64,000 bases of DNA from Pseudomonadota bacterium (GTDB lineage: Bacteria > Desulfobacterota > Desulfobulbia > Desulfobulbales > Desulfocapsaceae): the NCBI GenBank assembly GCA_018821785.1, contig JAHJLI010000066.1, positions 48,262 to 112,261 on the forward strand, written 5' to 3'. Under the pieces are notes generated by a model. It did not search any database. It was not told where the DNA came from and saw only the letters and a program-made list of their open reading frames with translations. Shown piece after piece: positions 9,983 through 19,545 of the stretch. Position 1 is the stretch's first letter. Every line of letters starts with the position of its first letter. Made by a program: the position numbers and the translations under genes.

Positions 9983-11302
9983 ATGTCGTCTTCCTATATG
10001 CCCCACGCCCCGCACAAAACCGCTTTGATTCTCTTTCCGGCCTTCGACTGGTGCATCAGCCCCAATCATCCAGAGCGCGAGGAACGCCTCCTCTACACCA
10101 GGGACCAACTGATCGAGGAAGGCCTCGAAGATGTTGAAAACATCCTTTTTTTCAACCCGGAACTGGCTACTTTCCATGATATCAACCGGGTCCATCTCTC
10201 TGTCCCTTCGGCGGAGAAACTGCTCACCGAATCGCACCTGATCTCAGCCGGTGGCACCCTTCGCGCCGCACGGGCAGTCATGGAAAAGGAGGCGGAAAAG
10301 GCCTTCGCCATCGTCCGCCCGCCCGGCCATCACGCCATGCAGACTGTCTTCGGTGACCGTGGCTTTTGCGTCATTAATATCGAGGCGATCATGGTTGAAT
10401 ATATCCGTCGTCACTACGGGGTGCGGAAAATTGCCATCGTCGACACAGATTGCCATCACGGCGACGGCACCCAGGATATCTTTTACAACGATCCCGACAC
10501 CCTTTTTATTTCCATGCACCAGGACGGCAGAACCCTGTATCCCGGAAGCGGCTTTCTTCACGAAACCGGTGGCCCAGCAGCGGAAGGCTATACCGTCAAC
10601 ATTCCCCTGCCGCCGAATACCTGCGATGCTGGCTTTGACATGGTCATGGAACGGGTGGTGATGCCGATCCTTGACGAGTTCGAACCGGAACTTATCATCA
10701 ATTCAGCCGGCCAGGACAATCATTACACCGATCCAATCACCAACATGAACTTCACCGCCCAGGGCTATGCCCGGCTCAATCGCCTTCTCGACCCCGATAT
10801 CTGCGTACTCGAGGGCGGCTACTCCATCGAAGGAGCCCTGCCCTACACCAATCTCGGCATTATTCTCGCCATGGCCGGCATGGATTTCTCCCAGGTCCGG
10901 GAGCCTGACTACGATCCAGGCAAATTCGTCCAGCCGCCGGAAATGAACCGTTACATAGAAGCCCTCTGCACCAAGGCCCTGGCGGTTTTTTCCGGTCGGG
11001 GCGGAAGACGACAGGAGGCGCAGCAACGGCGAATCGTCACCAATCAAAAAAATATCTTTTACGACACCACCGGTTTTCACGTCCAGGAGAAGACCAGCTA
11101 CCACCTCTGCCCTGAATGTCCGGGATATTCCGAAATAAAGGCCACCGGCCACAATCGGCACATCCATGCCTTTACGGTGCCGTTCAATGGTTGCCCCAGA
11201 TGTCAGAGCGAAGCCAAAGATGTATTCAGTAAGCTCAAACCGGAGCCGGGAAAAATCACCGCTCTGCAGGACCGGGTTGAGGATATTTACGAAACCAAAT
11301 AG
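9983..11302 (+). CDS. Histone deacetylase superfamily protein with C-terminal Zn-ribbon-like segment
   Basis: RPPGHHAM, VDTDCHHGDGTQDIFY, MHQDGRTLYPG, LEGGYS; C-terminal CPEC...CPRC pairs. Confidence 0.88.
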   Translation: MSSSYMPHAPHKTALILFPAFDWCISPNHPEREERLLYTRDQLIEEGLEDVENILFFNPELATFHDINRVHLSVPSAEKLLTESHLISAGGTLRAARAVMEKEAEKAFAIVRPPGHHAMQTVFGDRGFCVINIEAIMVEYIRRHYGVRKIAIVDTDCHHGDGTQDIFYNDPDTLFISMHQDGRTLYPGSGFLHETGGPAAEGYTVNIPLPPNTCDAGFDMVMERVVMPILDEFEPELIINSAGQDNHYTDPITNMNFTAQGYARLNRLLDPDICVLEGGYSIEGALPYTNLGIILAMAGMDFSQVREPDYDPGKFVQPPEMNRYIEALCTKALAVFSGRGGRRQEAQQRRIVTNQKNIFYDTTGFHVQEKTSYHLCPECPGYSEIKATGHNRHIHAFTVPFNGCPRCQSEAKDVFSKLKPEPGKITALQDRVEDIYETK

Positions 11303-11527
11303 GGAATCACTGGCCTGCAAGCATCTCCCAATGAGGACGCCCATCTGCATGCCGTCCTCTCGTCTCCCAAAGAGATGACCGTACCTGCCCAGAGATCACG
11401 ATCCGCACCTTCCCGATACCTCATCTTGAGTTACTGATCTCCCCAAACTATCAGATCGCACCCCAGCACCCTTGTCTGCATTACCTGCTGCCCACAAACT
11501 CAATTATCGAGCCAGTATAATTTTTTC

Positions 11528-11573
11528 TTGACTGAATATTCTTGGTATTGTACTAACTGACTGATCAGTCAGT
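11528..11573 (+). promoter_or_regulatory. Putative promoter overlapped by a TetR-type operator
   Basis: TTGACT (11528-11533), 17-bp spacer, TACTAA (11551-11556); perfect 18-bp palindrome ACTGACTGATCAGTCAGT (11556-11573). Confidence 0.7.
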
Positions 11574-11574
11574 A

Positions 11575-12195
11575 TTGAAAAATTTCTTACTCCAGGGAAG
11601 TGCGAATGCCGAAGAAATCAAAAAAGCCGACATCCTCGATACGGCCACCATCTTATTTGCCAACAAAGGCTTTACCAATACCTCGATGACTGAGGTGGCG
11701 AGCCTCACCGGCATTGTCGGCGCGACCATCTTTTACCACTTCAAGACCAAGGAAGAGCTGTTTGTCTCGGTACTTGAAAACGTCAAGACCGGGTTGGTCG
11801 AGGCATTTTCCCTGTATTTCCAGGAAGAACATTTCCCATCCGGCCTGGAAAGGCTGCTCGGTGCGATTGCCTATCATCTCCATATCGCGGAAATCAAAAA
11901 GGAGTGGTTTCTCCTGCTGCGCAGACATTACACCCACGAACTGGCCGCAGTAAATCCGACTTGTCGCCAACATCTCGAAGTTGTCTATACCTGCCTGGTC
12001 GAGATCTTTGAAAAAGCGCTGACCATCGGCCAGGAGGATGGCTCAGTCGGACAGCTGTCAGCCAAGAAGACTGCCCTGATCATCCTCGCCATGGTTGATG
12101 GAATAATTCAATTGGAAAGCAACAATTTATATAATGCGGGAACGCTCTACAGTGAACTGTTGGCGTCCTGCCGGAAAATGGTGGAAAACAAATAA
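11575..12195 (+). CDS. TetR/AcrR family regulator
   Basis: ILDTATILFANKGFTNTSMTEVASLTGIVGATIFYHFKTKEELF. TTG start. Confidence 0.88.
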   Translation: MKNFLLQGSANAEEIKKADILDTATILFANKGFTNTSMTEVASLTGIVGATIFYHFKTKEELFVSVLENVKTGLVEAFSLYFQEEHFPSGLERLLGAIAYHLHIAEIKKEWFLLLRRHYTHELAAVNPTCRQHLEVVYTCLVEIFEKALTIGQEDGSVGQLSAKKTALIILAMVDGIIQLESNNLYNAGTLYSELLASCRKMVENK

Positions 12196-12211
12196 TAAAT
12201 AGGTGGAGTGC

Positions 12212-14335
12212 ATGCTGACAAAAATCTTTCCGTTTCTCAGTTGGTTGAAGGGCTACAACACGAAAACATTCCGGCTGGACTTTATAGCCGGGCTGACGGT
12301 CGCCCTGGTCCTTATCCCCCAGTCGATGGCCTATGCCCAATTAGCAGGGATGCCCTCGTACTATGGGCTATATGCAGCCTTTCTGCCGCCGATGATTGCG
12401 GCGCTCTTCGGTTCCAGCCGACAGCTGGCAACCGGACCGGTGGCGGTGGTATCCCTTATGACTGCCGCATCCCTGGCCCCCTTGGCGTCTGCCGGAAGTG
12501 AAGGCTATATCGCCTACGCACTGCTGCTGTCGCTGATCGTCGGAACCTTCCAGTTTCTCCTCGGTGTCCTGCGTCTCGGCCTGGTCGTCAACTTCCTTTC
12601 CCATCCGGTGGTAAACGGCTTTACCAATGCCGGAGCGATCATCATCGCCACCTCGCAACTGGCAAAGATGTTCGGGGTGTATGTCGACGGCAAGGCACAC
12701 CACTATGAAACCATCATCGAAGTCTGCAAGAGTGCGGTGCATTACACCCACTGGCCGACCTTTATTATCGGAGTCGGCGCCTTTGCCTTGATGTTCGTCT
12801 TAAAGAAGATTGCGCCGAAGGTACCTAACGTCCTGGTTGCCGTAGGCTTAAGCACTGTCATTTCCTGGGCAATAGGGTATCAGTATGACACCAAAGCGGA
12901 TATCTCAACCATTCAATCCGAAAAAACCAGGGAGCTTGTTGCCTCTTTTAATGCGGTAATGAAGGCCAAACCGGAGCTTGAGGCAAAACAGGCCGAAGCC
13001 GGAAAGATCCTCGATGAAGCGAAACAATCCCACAACGGCATGACGGTTCTGGAGGCCGAACATGAGGTAAAAACTCTCCAGTTCGGTATAGAAGAACTGA
13101 GTGTAAAAGGTGCCGAACTGCGTAAGGAACTCCGTGACATCCTGTTAAAAGGGGTCCCTACCGAAAGTGGCATGACCTACTACGCAAAAGGAGAAGTCCC
13201 TGCCGGAGCGGTGGATGACGGCCGAACCTGGCGGTTGAAGGTCGGTAACAGAGCCCTGAAGACCGAGGAATTGACCATGATGGGCGGCGGTGCCGTAGTA
13301 GGTGAGATTCCCCAAGGGCTGCCTTCTTTTTCCATCCCGCCTCTTGATATGCGGGCTATTCCCCACCTTCTGTCGGCCGCCATCATCATCTCCCTGCTCG
13401 GCTTTATGGAGGCGATCTCCATCGCCAAGGCCATGGCCGCCAAAACAGGCCAGCGGCTTGATCCAAACCAGGAATTGATCGGCCAGGGTCTTGCCAACAT
13501 CATCGGCTCAATGACCAATGCCTATCCCGGATCCGGCTCATTTTCAAGGTCGGCGGTAAACCTCCAGGCCGGTGCGCTCACCGGCATGTCCAGCCTTTTC
13601 ACCAGCGTCACTGTCGGCCTGGTACTCCTGTTTTTCACCCCGCTGCTCTATCATCTGCCACAATCTGTCCTGGCCGCGGTTATCATGATGGCGGTCATCG
13701 GCCTGATCAACGCCTCCGGCTTTATTCACGCCTGGCATGCAAAAAAATACGACGGCATCATCTCCGTTTTCTCCTTCCTGATGACTCTGGCCTTCGCGCC
13801 GCATCTCGACAAGGGTATCATTATCGGTGTTGTTCTCTCCCTGGCGGTCTTTCTCTATAAAAGTATGCGCCCCAATGTCTCGACCCTTTCCCGGCATGAT
13901 GACGACTCCCTTAAAAATTCCGTCATGCATGGCTTGAAAGAATGTCAGTATATTGACATGATCCGCTTCGAAGGACCACTGTTTTTTGCCAACGCCAGTT
14001 ATCTCGAAGACAAGATAACCGACCGGATGATGAATAAAAAAAGCCTCAAACACATCGTCATCGTCGCCAACGGTATGAATGACATCGATGCCTCGGGCGA
14101 GGAAGTATTGTCCCTGGTCGTCTCCACCGTACGCAGCGCCGGGCTGGATATCTCCTTCTGCGGCGTCAACGAAACAGTCATGGCGGTTCTTGAGAGAACC
14201 CATCTCATAGAAAAAATCGGTCGAGATCATGTCTACTCGACCATGGAAAAGGCGATATGCGCAGTACATGATACCGCCCATAAGAAATCTGAAGAAAACG
14301 AGTGCCCACTTACCAATGTGTGCTATATTTCTTAA
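12212..14335 (+). CDS. SulP family anion/sulfate permease with STAS domain and coiled-coil insertion
   Basis: DFIAGLTVALVLIPQSMAYAQLAGMPSYYGLYAAF, GSSRQLATGPVAVVSLM, AYPGSGSFSRSAVN; C-terminal STAS. SD GGTGGAG precedes ATG 12212. Confidence 0.92.
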   Translation: MLTKIFPFLSWLKGYNTKTFRLDFIAGLTVALVLIPQSMAYAQLAGMPSYYGLYAAFLPPMIAALFGSSRQLATGPVAVVSLMTAASLAPLASAGSEGYIAYALLLSLIVGTFQFLLGVLRLGLVVNFLSHPVVNGFTNAGAIIIATSQLAKMFGVYVDGKAHHYETIIEVCKSAVHYTHWPTFIIGVGAFALMFVLKKIAPKVPNVLVAVGLSTVISWAIGYQYDTKADISTIQSEKTRELVASFNAVMKAKPELEAKQAEAGKILDEAKQSHNGMTVLEAEHEVKTLQFGIEELSVKGAELRKELRDILLKGVPTESGMTYYAKGEVPAGAVDDGRTWRLKVGNRALKTEELTMMGGGAVVGEIPQGLPSFSIPPLDMRAIPHLLSAAIIISLLGFMEAISIAKAMAAKTGQRLDPNQELIGQGLANIIGSMTNAYPGSGSFSRSAVNLQAGALTGMSSLFTSVTVGLVLLFFTPLLYHLPQSVLAAVIMMAVIGLINASGFIHAWHAKKYDGIISVFSFLMTLAFAPHLDKGIIIGVVLSLAVFLYKSMRPNVSTLSRHDDDSLKNSVMHGLKECQYIDMIRFEGPLFFANASYLEDKITDRMMNKKSLKHIVIVANGMNDIDASGEEVLSLVVSTVRSAGLDISFCGVNETVMAVLERTHLIEKIGRDHVYSTMEKAICAVHDTAHKKSEENECPLTNVCYIS

Positions 14336-14380
14336 TATTGATAAAATGGATATGTACAGCCCGTCCAAAAAGGAGATTCT

Positions 14381-15604
14381 ATGTCTGTCATAACAATAAT
14401 CGGAGCAGCCTTCAGCAAAAAATCAGCGGTTATAAAGGAACTCTCTGCCTCTTCCGGATACAAAACAATCGATCAGCAGAAGATCCTGGCCGATGCGGTG
14501 ACAAGCTCGGGAATGACCGAAGGGAAAATTCTCGGAGCCTTTACCGCCAAGACCTCGATCTTTAATCGTTTCACCCATGAAAAAGAACGGTCGGTAGCGC
14601 ATCTGCGCCTGGCACTGGCAAATCTCATGACCGAAGACCAGCTGCTGATAACCGGTCCGGTAAGTTTTCTTGTTCCCGACAAGATCAGTCACGTACTACG
14701 TGTCTGCCTGGTTGCCGAGCTGAAGTTTCGCATCAATCAAGCCATGCAGCGGGAGGGCATAACAGAAAAAACCGCTCTGCTACAAATTCGACAGCAGGAC
14801 GAAGATCTCGCCGCCTGGCTGAAGATGTTGAACCGAGGTACAGATCCCTGGGCCACCGGATTGTACGATGTCGTGGTACCGATGGATAAAACCGATGTAG
14901 CCGCTGCCGCGGCACTTATCCTGGAAAAAGCAGGCAGCGACGTGGTCACCAAAACCTCCCACTCGCAGGCAGCCCTCGCCGATTTCCTGCTGGCTGCCCA
15001 GGTCGACGTAAAACTTGCCCAGGAAGGACATAACGTCTCAGTTGATGCCAGAAAAGGAGCCATTACCCTGACTATCAACAAAAACGTCCTGATGCTTTCC
15101 AGGCTTGAGGAAGATCTGAAATCGATCGTCGAGAAGGTGCCGGGGGTTGAGTCTATAACCACCCGTATCGGTGAGGGTTTTCATCAACCCGACATTTACC
15201 GTCGTTATGATTTCGAGATGCCATCGAAAGTATTGTTGGTCGATGATGAACGGGATTTCGTCCAGACCCTGTCCGAGCGTCTCATCATGCGCGATATGGG
15301 CTCGGCCGTAGCCTATGACGGCGAATCGGCCCTAACCATGATCGCAGATGAGGAACCGGAAGTGATGATCCTTGACCTGAGAATGCCTGGCATCGACGGT
15401 ATCGAGGTGTTACGTCAGGTGAAGACTACCAACCCGGACATTGAAGTCATCGTTCTCACCGGTCACGGAACTGAAAAAGACAAGGATGTCTGTATAGAAC
15501 TTGGCGCCTTTGCCTTCCTTCAGAAACCTGTCGATATCCAGCTTCTCAGCCAGACCCTGATGAAGGCCAACGAGAAGGTTCAAAGCAAGAAAAACCGGAC
15601 ATAA
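14381..15604 (+). CDS. Cytidylate-kinase-like domain fused to a C-terminal response-regulator receiver domain
   Basis: N-terminal ~200 aa resembles Cmk-like family with degenerate P-loop (IIGAAFSKKSAVIKEL); C-terminal KVLLVDDERDFVQTL...MILDLRMPGIDG...VLTGHG...FLQKPVD. Confidence 0.72.
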   Translation: MSVITIIGAAFSKKSAVIKELSASSGYKTIDQQKILADAVTSSGMTEGKILGAFTAKTSIFNRFTHEKERSVAHLRLALANLMTEDQLLITGPVSFLVPDKISHVLRVCLVAELKFRINQAMQREGITEKTALLQIRQQDEDLAAWLKMLNRGTDPWATGLYDVVVPMDKTDVAAAAALILEKAGSDVVTKTSHSQAALADFLLAAQVDVKLAQEGHNVSVDARKGAITLTINKNVLMLSRLEEDLKSIVEKVPGVESITTRIGEGFHQPDIYRRYDFEMPSKVLLVDDERDFVQTLSERLIMRDMGSAVAYDGESALTMIADEEPEVMILDLRMPGIDGIEVLRQVKTTNPDIEVIVLTGHGTEKDKDVCIELGAFAFLQKPVDIQLLSQTLMKANEKVQSKKNRT

Positions 15605-15612
15605 TGCCACAG

Positions 15613-15641
15613 GCGAGAGCAGGCATTGAGCCTGCTCTCGC
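15613..15641. terminator. Perfect 12-bp stem hairpin between coupled TCS genes
   Basis: GCGAGAGCAGGC-attga-GCCTGCTCTCGC; no T-run, so could be an attenuator or processing site. Confidence 0.6.
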
Positions 15642-15665
15642 AACTCAGGCAAACTTGAGGCTGTC

Positions 15666-17405
15666 ATGTCGATATTAAATCAATTCAAACCGGAATTTTG
15701 GCATAATAGTGAGCTCTCCACCGGTCCATTCCGACAGATGTTCAATTATCGGCGGATCTGGAAGATTGCCGTTCTGCTGATTTCACTGGTAACCCTCCTC
15801 CCCCTCATCTTCATTACCAGTATCGACTACAACTTTACCCAGAAATCGATCGATTCTGAAAACCTGCTCCGCACCCTGCGCATCGGTTCAAATGCCAAAC
15901 GTTCTATCTCTTTTTTTCTCAGCGAACGAATCTCCGCCCTGTCTTTTGTCGTCCGGACCAATAATCTACAGGAACTGTCCCAACCGGAAAACCTTGGCAT
16001 CATTCTCACCAATCTACGTGACAGCTTCAATGGCTTCGTCGACCTCGGAGTGATCGATCAAAACGGCCTGCAGATTAATTATGTGGGACCTTATCCCCTG
16101 GAAGGCAAAGATTACCGTGACCAGGAATGGTTCAAAGAAATCAAAAAAAAGGGTTTTTATATCAGCGAAGTGTTTCTTGGCTTTCGTAATGTCCCGCATC
16201 TTATCATTGCCGCAAAACATTCTCTACCGGACGGCTCATTCTATATATTGCGAGCGGCGCTCGACACCAACCGCTTCAATGAACTTTTGAGTGATTTTGA
16301 ACTGAGTGGTCGAGGAGATGCCTTTCTCATCAACCATGCAGGTGTCATTCAAACCCCAACCCTTTACCACAGCCAGATATTTGAAAAGATTCCCTACTCG
16401 GTACCAACGTATTCAACACATACGGAAATAAGAGAAGAAAAAAACAAGGCCAAAGAAGATCTCATTATTTGTTCGGCATTTATCCCCGACTCCCCCTATA
16501 TTCTCATCATCGTAAAAAAGAAAGACGATTTGATGAAGTCGTGGCGAGAAACCCGCTTCAAACTCATCATCTTTCTCGTCATCAGCATAAGTGTCATACT
16601 CCTGGTGATCCTCGGCGTCTCGACCTATATGGTCAACAGTATGTATCTCCTCGATCAGCGTCGTTTAAGCACCCTGCATCAAGTTGAGTATTCCAACAAG
16701 CTGGCATCGATCGGCAGGCTGGCTGCGGGTGTCGCCCATGAAATCAACAATCCGCTGGCAATCATCAATGAAAAAGCCGGCCTGATCAAGGATATTATCA
16801 CCTATACCGATACCGGTCCCAAAAATTCCAGGATAGTCGAACTGATTGATTCGGTTTTGGCTTCTGTCGAACGCTGTGGTAAAATCACCAAAAGGCTGCT
16901 CGGTTTCGCCCGTCACATAGACAGCGCCATTGAAAATGTCCAGCTCGGTAATATCATAACTGAAGTCCTCGGTTTTCTACACAAGGAAGCAGAATACCGC
17001 AACATCGCCATCAAAATTAATGTTGCTGACAATATTCCCGAATTTCAAAGCGATCGCGGCAAACTGCAGCAGATTTTTCTCAATATCATCAACAATGCCT
17101 TCTCAGCCATGAGTGACGGTGGCTGCCTGGATATCAGGGTGTGGCGTGAAGGCGAAAGCGATGTCGTCGCCAGCATCACCGACAACGGCTGCGGTATGTC
17201 GGAAGGTGATCTGGGTAAGATTTATGAACCCTTCTACTCCACCAAGACCAAGACCGGCGGCACCGGACTTGGTCTGTCGATCACCTACGGGTTAATTCAG
17301 GAACTTGGCGGCAAGATTCATGTGACCAGCAGACTAGGGGCGGGCACCACCTTCACCATCACCCTCCCGCTCAAGCCTGCCAACCCGGCAAAGCAGGATT
17401 CTTAA
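15666..17405 (+). CDS. Membrane sensor histidine kinase (Cache-like sensor, HisKA, HATPase)
   Basis: AAGVAHEINNPLAIINEKAG, NIINNAFSAMSDGG, DNGCGM, TGGTGLGLSI. Confidence 0.9.
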   Translation: MSILNQFKPEFWHNSELSTGPFRQMFNYRRIWKIAVLLISLVTLLPLIFITSIDYNFTQKSIDSENLLRTLRIGSNAKRSISFFLSERISALSFVVRTNNLQELSQPENLGIILTNLRDSFNGFVDLGVIDQNGLQINYVGPYPLEGKDYRDQEWFKEIKKKGFYISEVFLGFRNVPHLIIAAKHSLPDGSFYILRAALDTNRFNELLSDFELSGRGDAFLINHAGVIQTPTLYHSQIFEKIPYSVPTYSTHTEIREEKNKAKEDLIICSAFIPDSPYILIIVKKKDDLMKSWRETRFKLIIFLVISISVILLVILGVSTYMVNSMYLLDQRRLSTLHQVEYSNKLASIGRLAAGVAHEINNPLAIINEKAGLIKDIITYTDTGPKNSRIVELIDSVLASVERCGKITKRLLGFARHIDSAIENVQLGNIITEVLGFLHKEAEYRNIAIKINVADNIPEFQSDRGKLQQIFLNIINNAFSAMSDGGCLDIRVWREGESDVVASITDNGCGMSEGDLGKIYEPFYSTKTKTGGTGLGLSITYGLIQELGGKIHVTSRLGAGTTFTITLPLKPANPAKQDS

Positions 17406-17506
17406 TGATACTCCCAGGAGAGATAGGACTTTCCATGAGAAATTTGACGCAAAAAACCAGCAACCAATTCCTTTAGGGGATAAAAACATCAGCGGAGAAA
17501 GAAGCA

Positions 17507-17860
17507 ATGCATGTGTTATTGGTAGACGACGAAAAAGAATTTGTCAACACCTTGGCCGAACGTCTTTCCTTTCGAGGGTTTAAAGTCGATTACGCTATCC
17601 GTGCCCTTGACGCCTTGGCCCTTGCGGAAAAAAATGTTTACGATCTGGCAGTCCTCGACATGAAGATGCCGGGCACCAACGGTCTTGAACTGAAGGGCCT
17701 TCTGGAAAAGATACAAAAGGACATGAAATTCATTTTTCTCACCGGCCATGGTTCAGAAGCTGACTACGTTGCCGGCTCATCCGAATCGGCTTGCTATCTT
17801 GTCAAACCTGTCAAGATAGACGCCCTGATAGCCAAGATGCTAGAGGCGGTGAAACCATGA
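17507..17860 (+). CDS. Response regulator (receiver only)
   Basis: VLLVDDEKEFVNTL, AVLDMKMPGTNG, FLTGHGS, YLVKPV. Confidence 0.9.
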   Translation: MHVLLVDDEKEFVNTLAERLSFRGFKVDYAIRALDALALAEKNVYDLAVLDMKMPGTNGLELKGLLEKIQKDMKFIFLTGHGSEADYVAGSSESACYLVKPVKIDALIAKMLEAVKP

Positions 17861-18519
17861 AAAGTGGTGAGATGCATGTCCAATATGACGCTATAGGCGG
17901 AGCCGGCTTACAATTTTTCGGTAAGGTTTCCGCTTCAATTGCCCATGAACTGAAAAATGTCCTGGCAATTATCAATGAGAATGCCGGGCTCCTCGAAGAC
18001 CTGTCCTACGCAGCCCAGCGGGGCTCTGCCATCGACCCGGAACGCCTGAACCGGGCCTGCCTGCAATTTACCAAGCAGATACAACGGGCCGACGGGATTA
18101 TGAAGAATATGAGCCGCTTTGCCCACAGCGTCGACGTTTTTGACGCCCAGGTAGCTCTCCATGAATTGGTTTGCTTGGTTGCAAATCTTGCCGGCCGGTT
18201 GGCGGCCATGCGCAAACTCACTATCGAGGTCACACCAGCAGCAATTCCGATTGCCTTTTCCGGCAACCCATTTCTCCTGCAGAACCTCATCTGGCTCTGT
18301 CTTGAATTCGCCTTCGGAGCTACCTCAGCAGGGAGTACGCTGCTGCTTGCTCTCGCCAAAAACGAGACCGGCATCACCCTGCGGATTAGCGGGATAGACA
18401 GCCTTGAAAACAACTTTCCCAGCCGAATGCCTGCCGGATATGAAGACCTTCTGGCGGCCCTCGGAGCCAAACTTTCGGTAGATAAAGACACCAAAGAGTT
18501 GATCCTGGACCTGCCCTGA
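17857..18519 (+). CDS. HisKA-like protein with degenerate ATP-binding domain (possible phosphotransferase)
   Basis: SIAHELKNVLAIINENAGLLEDL retained; N/G1/G2 boxes not recognisable. ATGA overlap with upstream RR. Confidence 0.7.
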   Translation: MKSGEMHVQYDAIGGAGLQFFGKVSASIAHELKNVLAIINENAGLLEDLSYAAQRGSAIDPERLNRACLQFTKQIQRADGIMKNMSRFAHSVDVFDAQVALHELVCLVANLAGRLAAMRKLTIEVTPAAIPIAFSGNPFLLQNLIWLCLEFAFGATSAGSTLLLALAKNETGITLRISGIDSLENNFPSRMPAGYEDLLAALGAKLSVDKDTKELILDLP

Positions 18520-18582
18520 CCGTTTCGGGAGCGATCCTGTTGAAGGAACACTCTCATTTCTCTATTGCAATAGGGGGACCCC

Positions 18583-19011
18583 ATGACTGAAAAAATACTG
18601 CTGATCGATGACGAAGAGGATTTTTTGGCTGTTATGTCCGAACGGATGAAAGCCAGAAACATGGAGGTGTCGACCGCCTCCTCAGCCAAAGAAGGTCTCG
18701 AAAAAGCGGACTCCGGGAACTATGACGCCGTCATTCTTGACCTGATGATGCCGGAAATGGACGGCATTGAAACACTGAAACGCCTCAAGGAAAAAAATCC
18801 GGATCTGGAGGTCATTCTCCTTACCGGCCATGCCACTATCAAACAGGGCGTCGAGGCTATGAAACTCGGAGCTCTTGATCTGCTCGAAAAACCGGCGGAC
18901 ATCAATTCATTAACGGATAAAATCCATGCCGCTCAGGCCAAAAAGATGCTGATCGTTGAAAAGAAGAATGAGGAGATGATTAAAAAAATCATGGCCACCA
19001 AAGGATGGTGA
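18583..19011 (+). CDS. Response regulator (receiver)
   Basis: ILLIDDEEDFLAVMSERMKARN, VILDLMMPEMDGIETL, LLTGHAT, LLEKPAD. Confidence 0.92.
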   Translation: MTEKILLIDDEEDFLAVMSERMKARNMEVSTASSAKEGLEKADSGNYDAVILDLMMPEMDGIETLKRLKEKNPDLEVILLTGHATIKQGVEAMKLGALDLLEKPADINSLTDKIHAAQAKKMLIVEKKNEEMIKKIMATKGW

Positions 19012-19545
19012 CAGTCGCCGTGGCAGGCCAGAATATTTTCCGTCCTTCTCAAGAAACGGAAACACTCGTATTGTCACAGGTTTCATCGAATCCCCCACTT
19101 AAAAGTGGTAAGACCTCGTTACCGCTTCGATATGAATTCCATTTTTTTCTCCAGGAAATTCGCTTTCGGGGGAATCGTATTTTGTGTGTTCCGATTACAT
19201 TCATGTTTTGAAACACAGATCCTGAGACACACCAACCCAATACGGGATAATTACAACCAGTTTTTTTGTTTCTATTTCTGCATGTTATTGCATTTATACT
19301 GACACATACATTCATCGCATAAAGAGTATAAATTATATTTATTAGTTCCATGAAATAATTATTGAAAATTGTTTAAATCCTTGCTAAATTCCCATCCTTG
19401 TTGAATCAAGGTCGGCGGCGGTTTTATTTCCCTGTTTTTTCTGTGTTCGGATGTTTTTGAAACAAATCGAAACTGACCAGCAATCAATAAACCAATTTTC
19501 AAGGCAGACTCATACGCCCAACACCAGAACAATACTCTCGAGGTT

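Noticed and set aside
13544-14368. 274-aa antisense ORF over SulP STAS region
   Set aside because: Shadow ORF; no recognisable motif.
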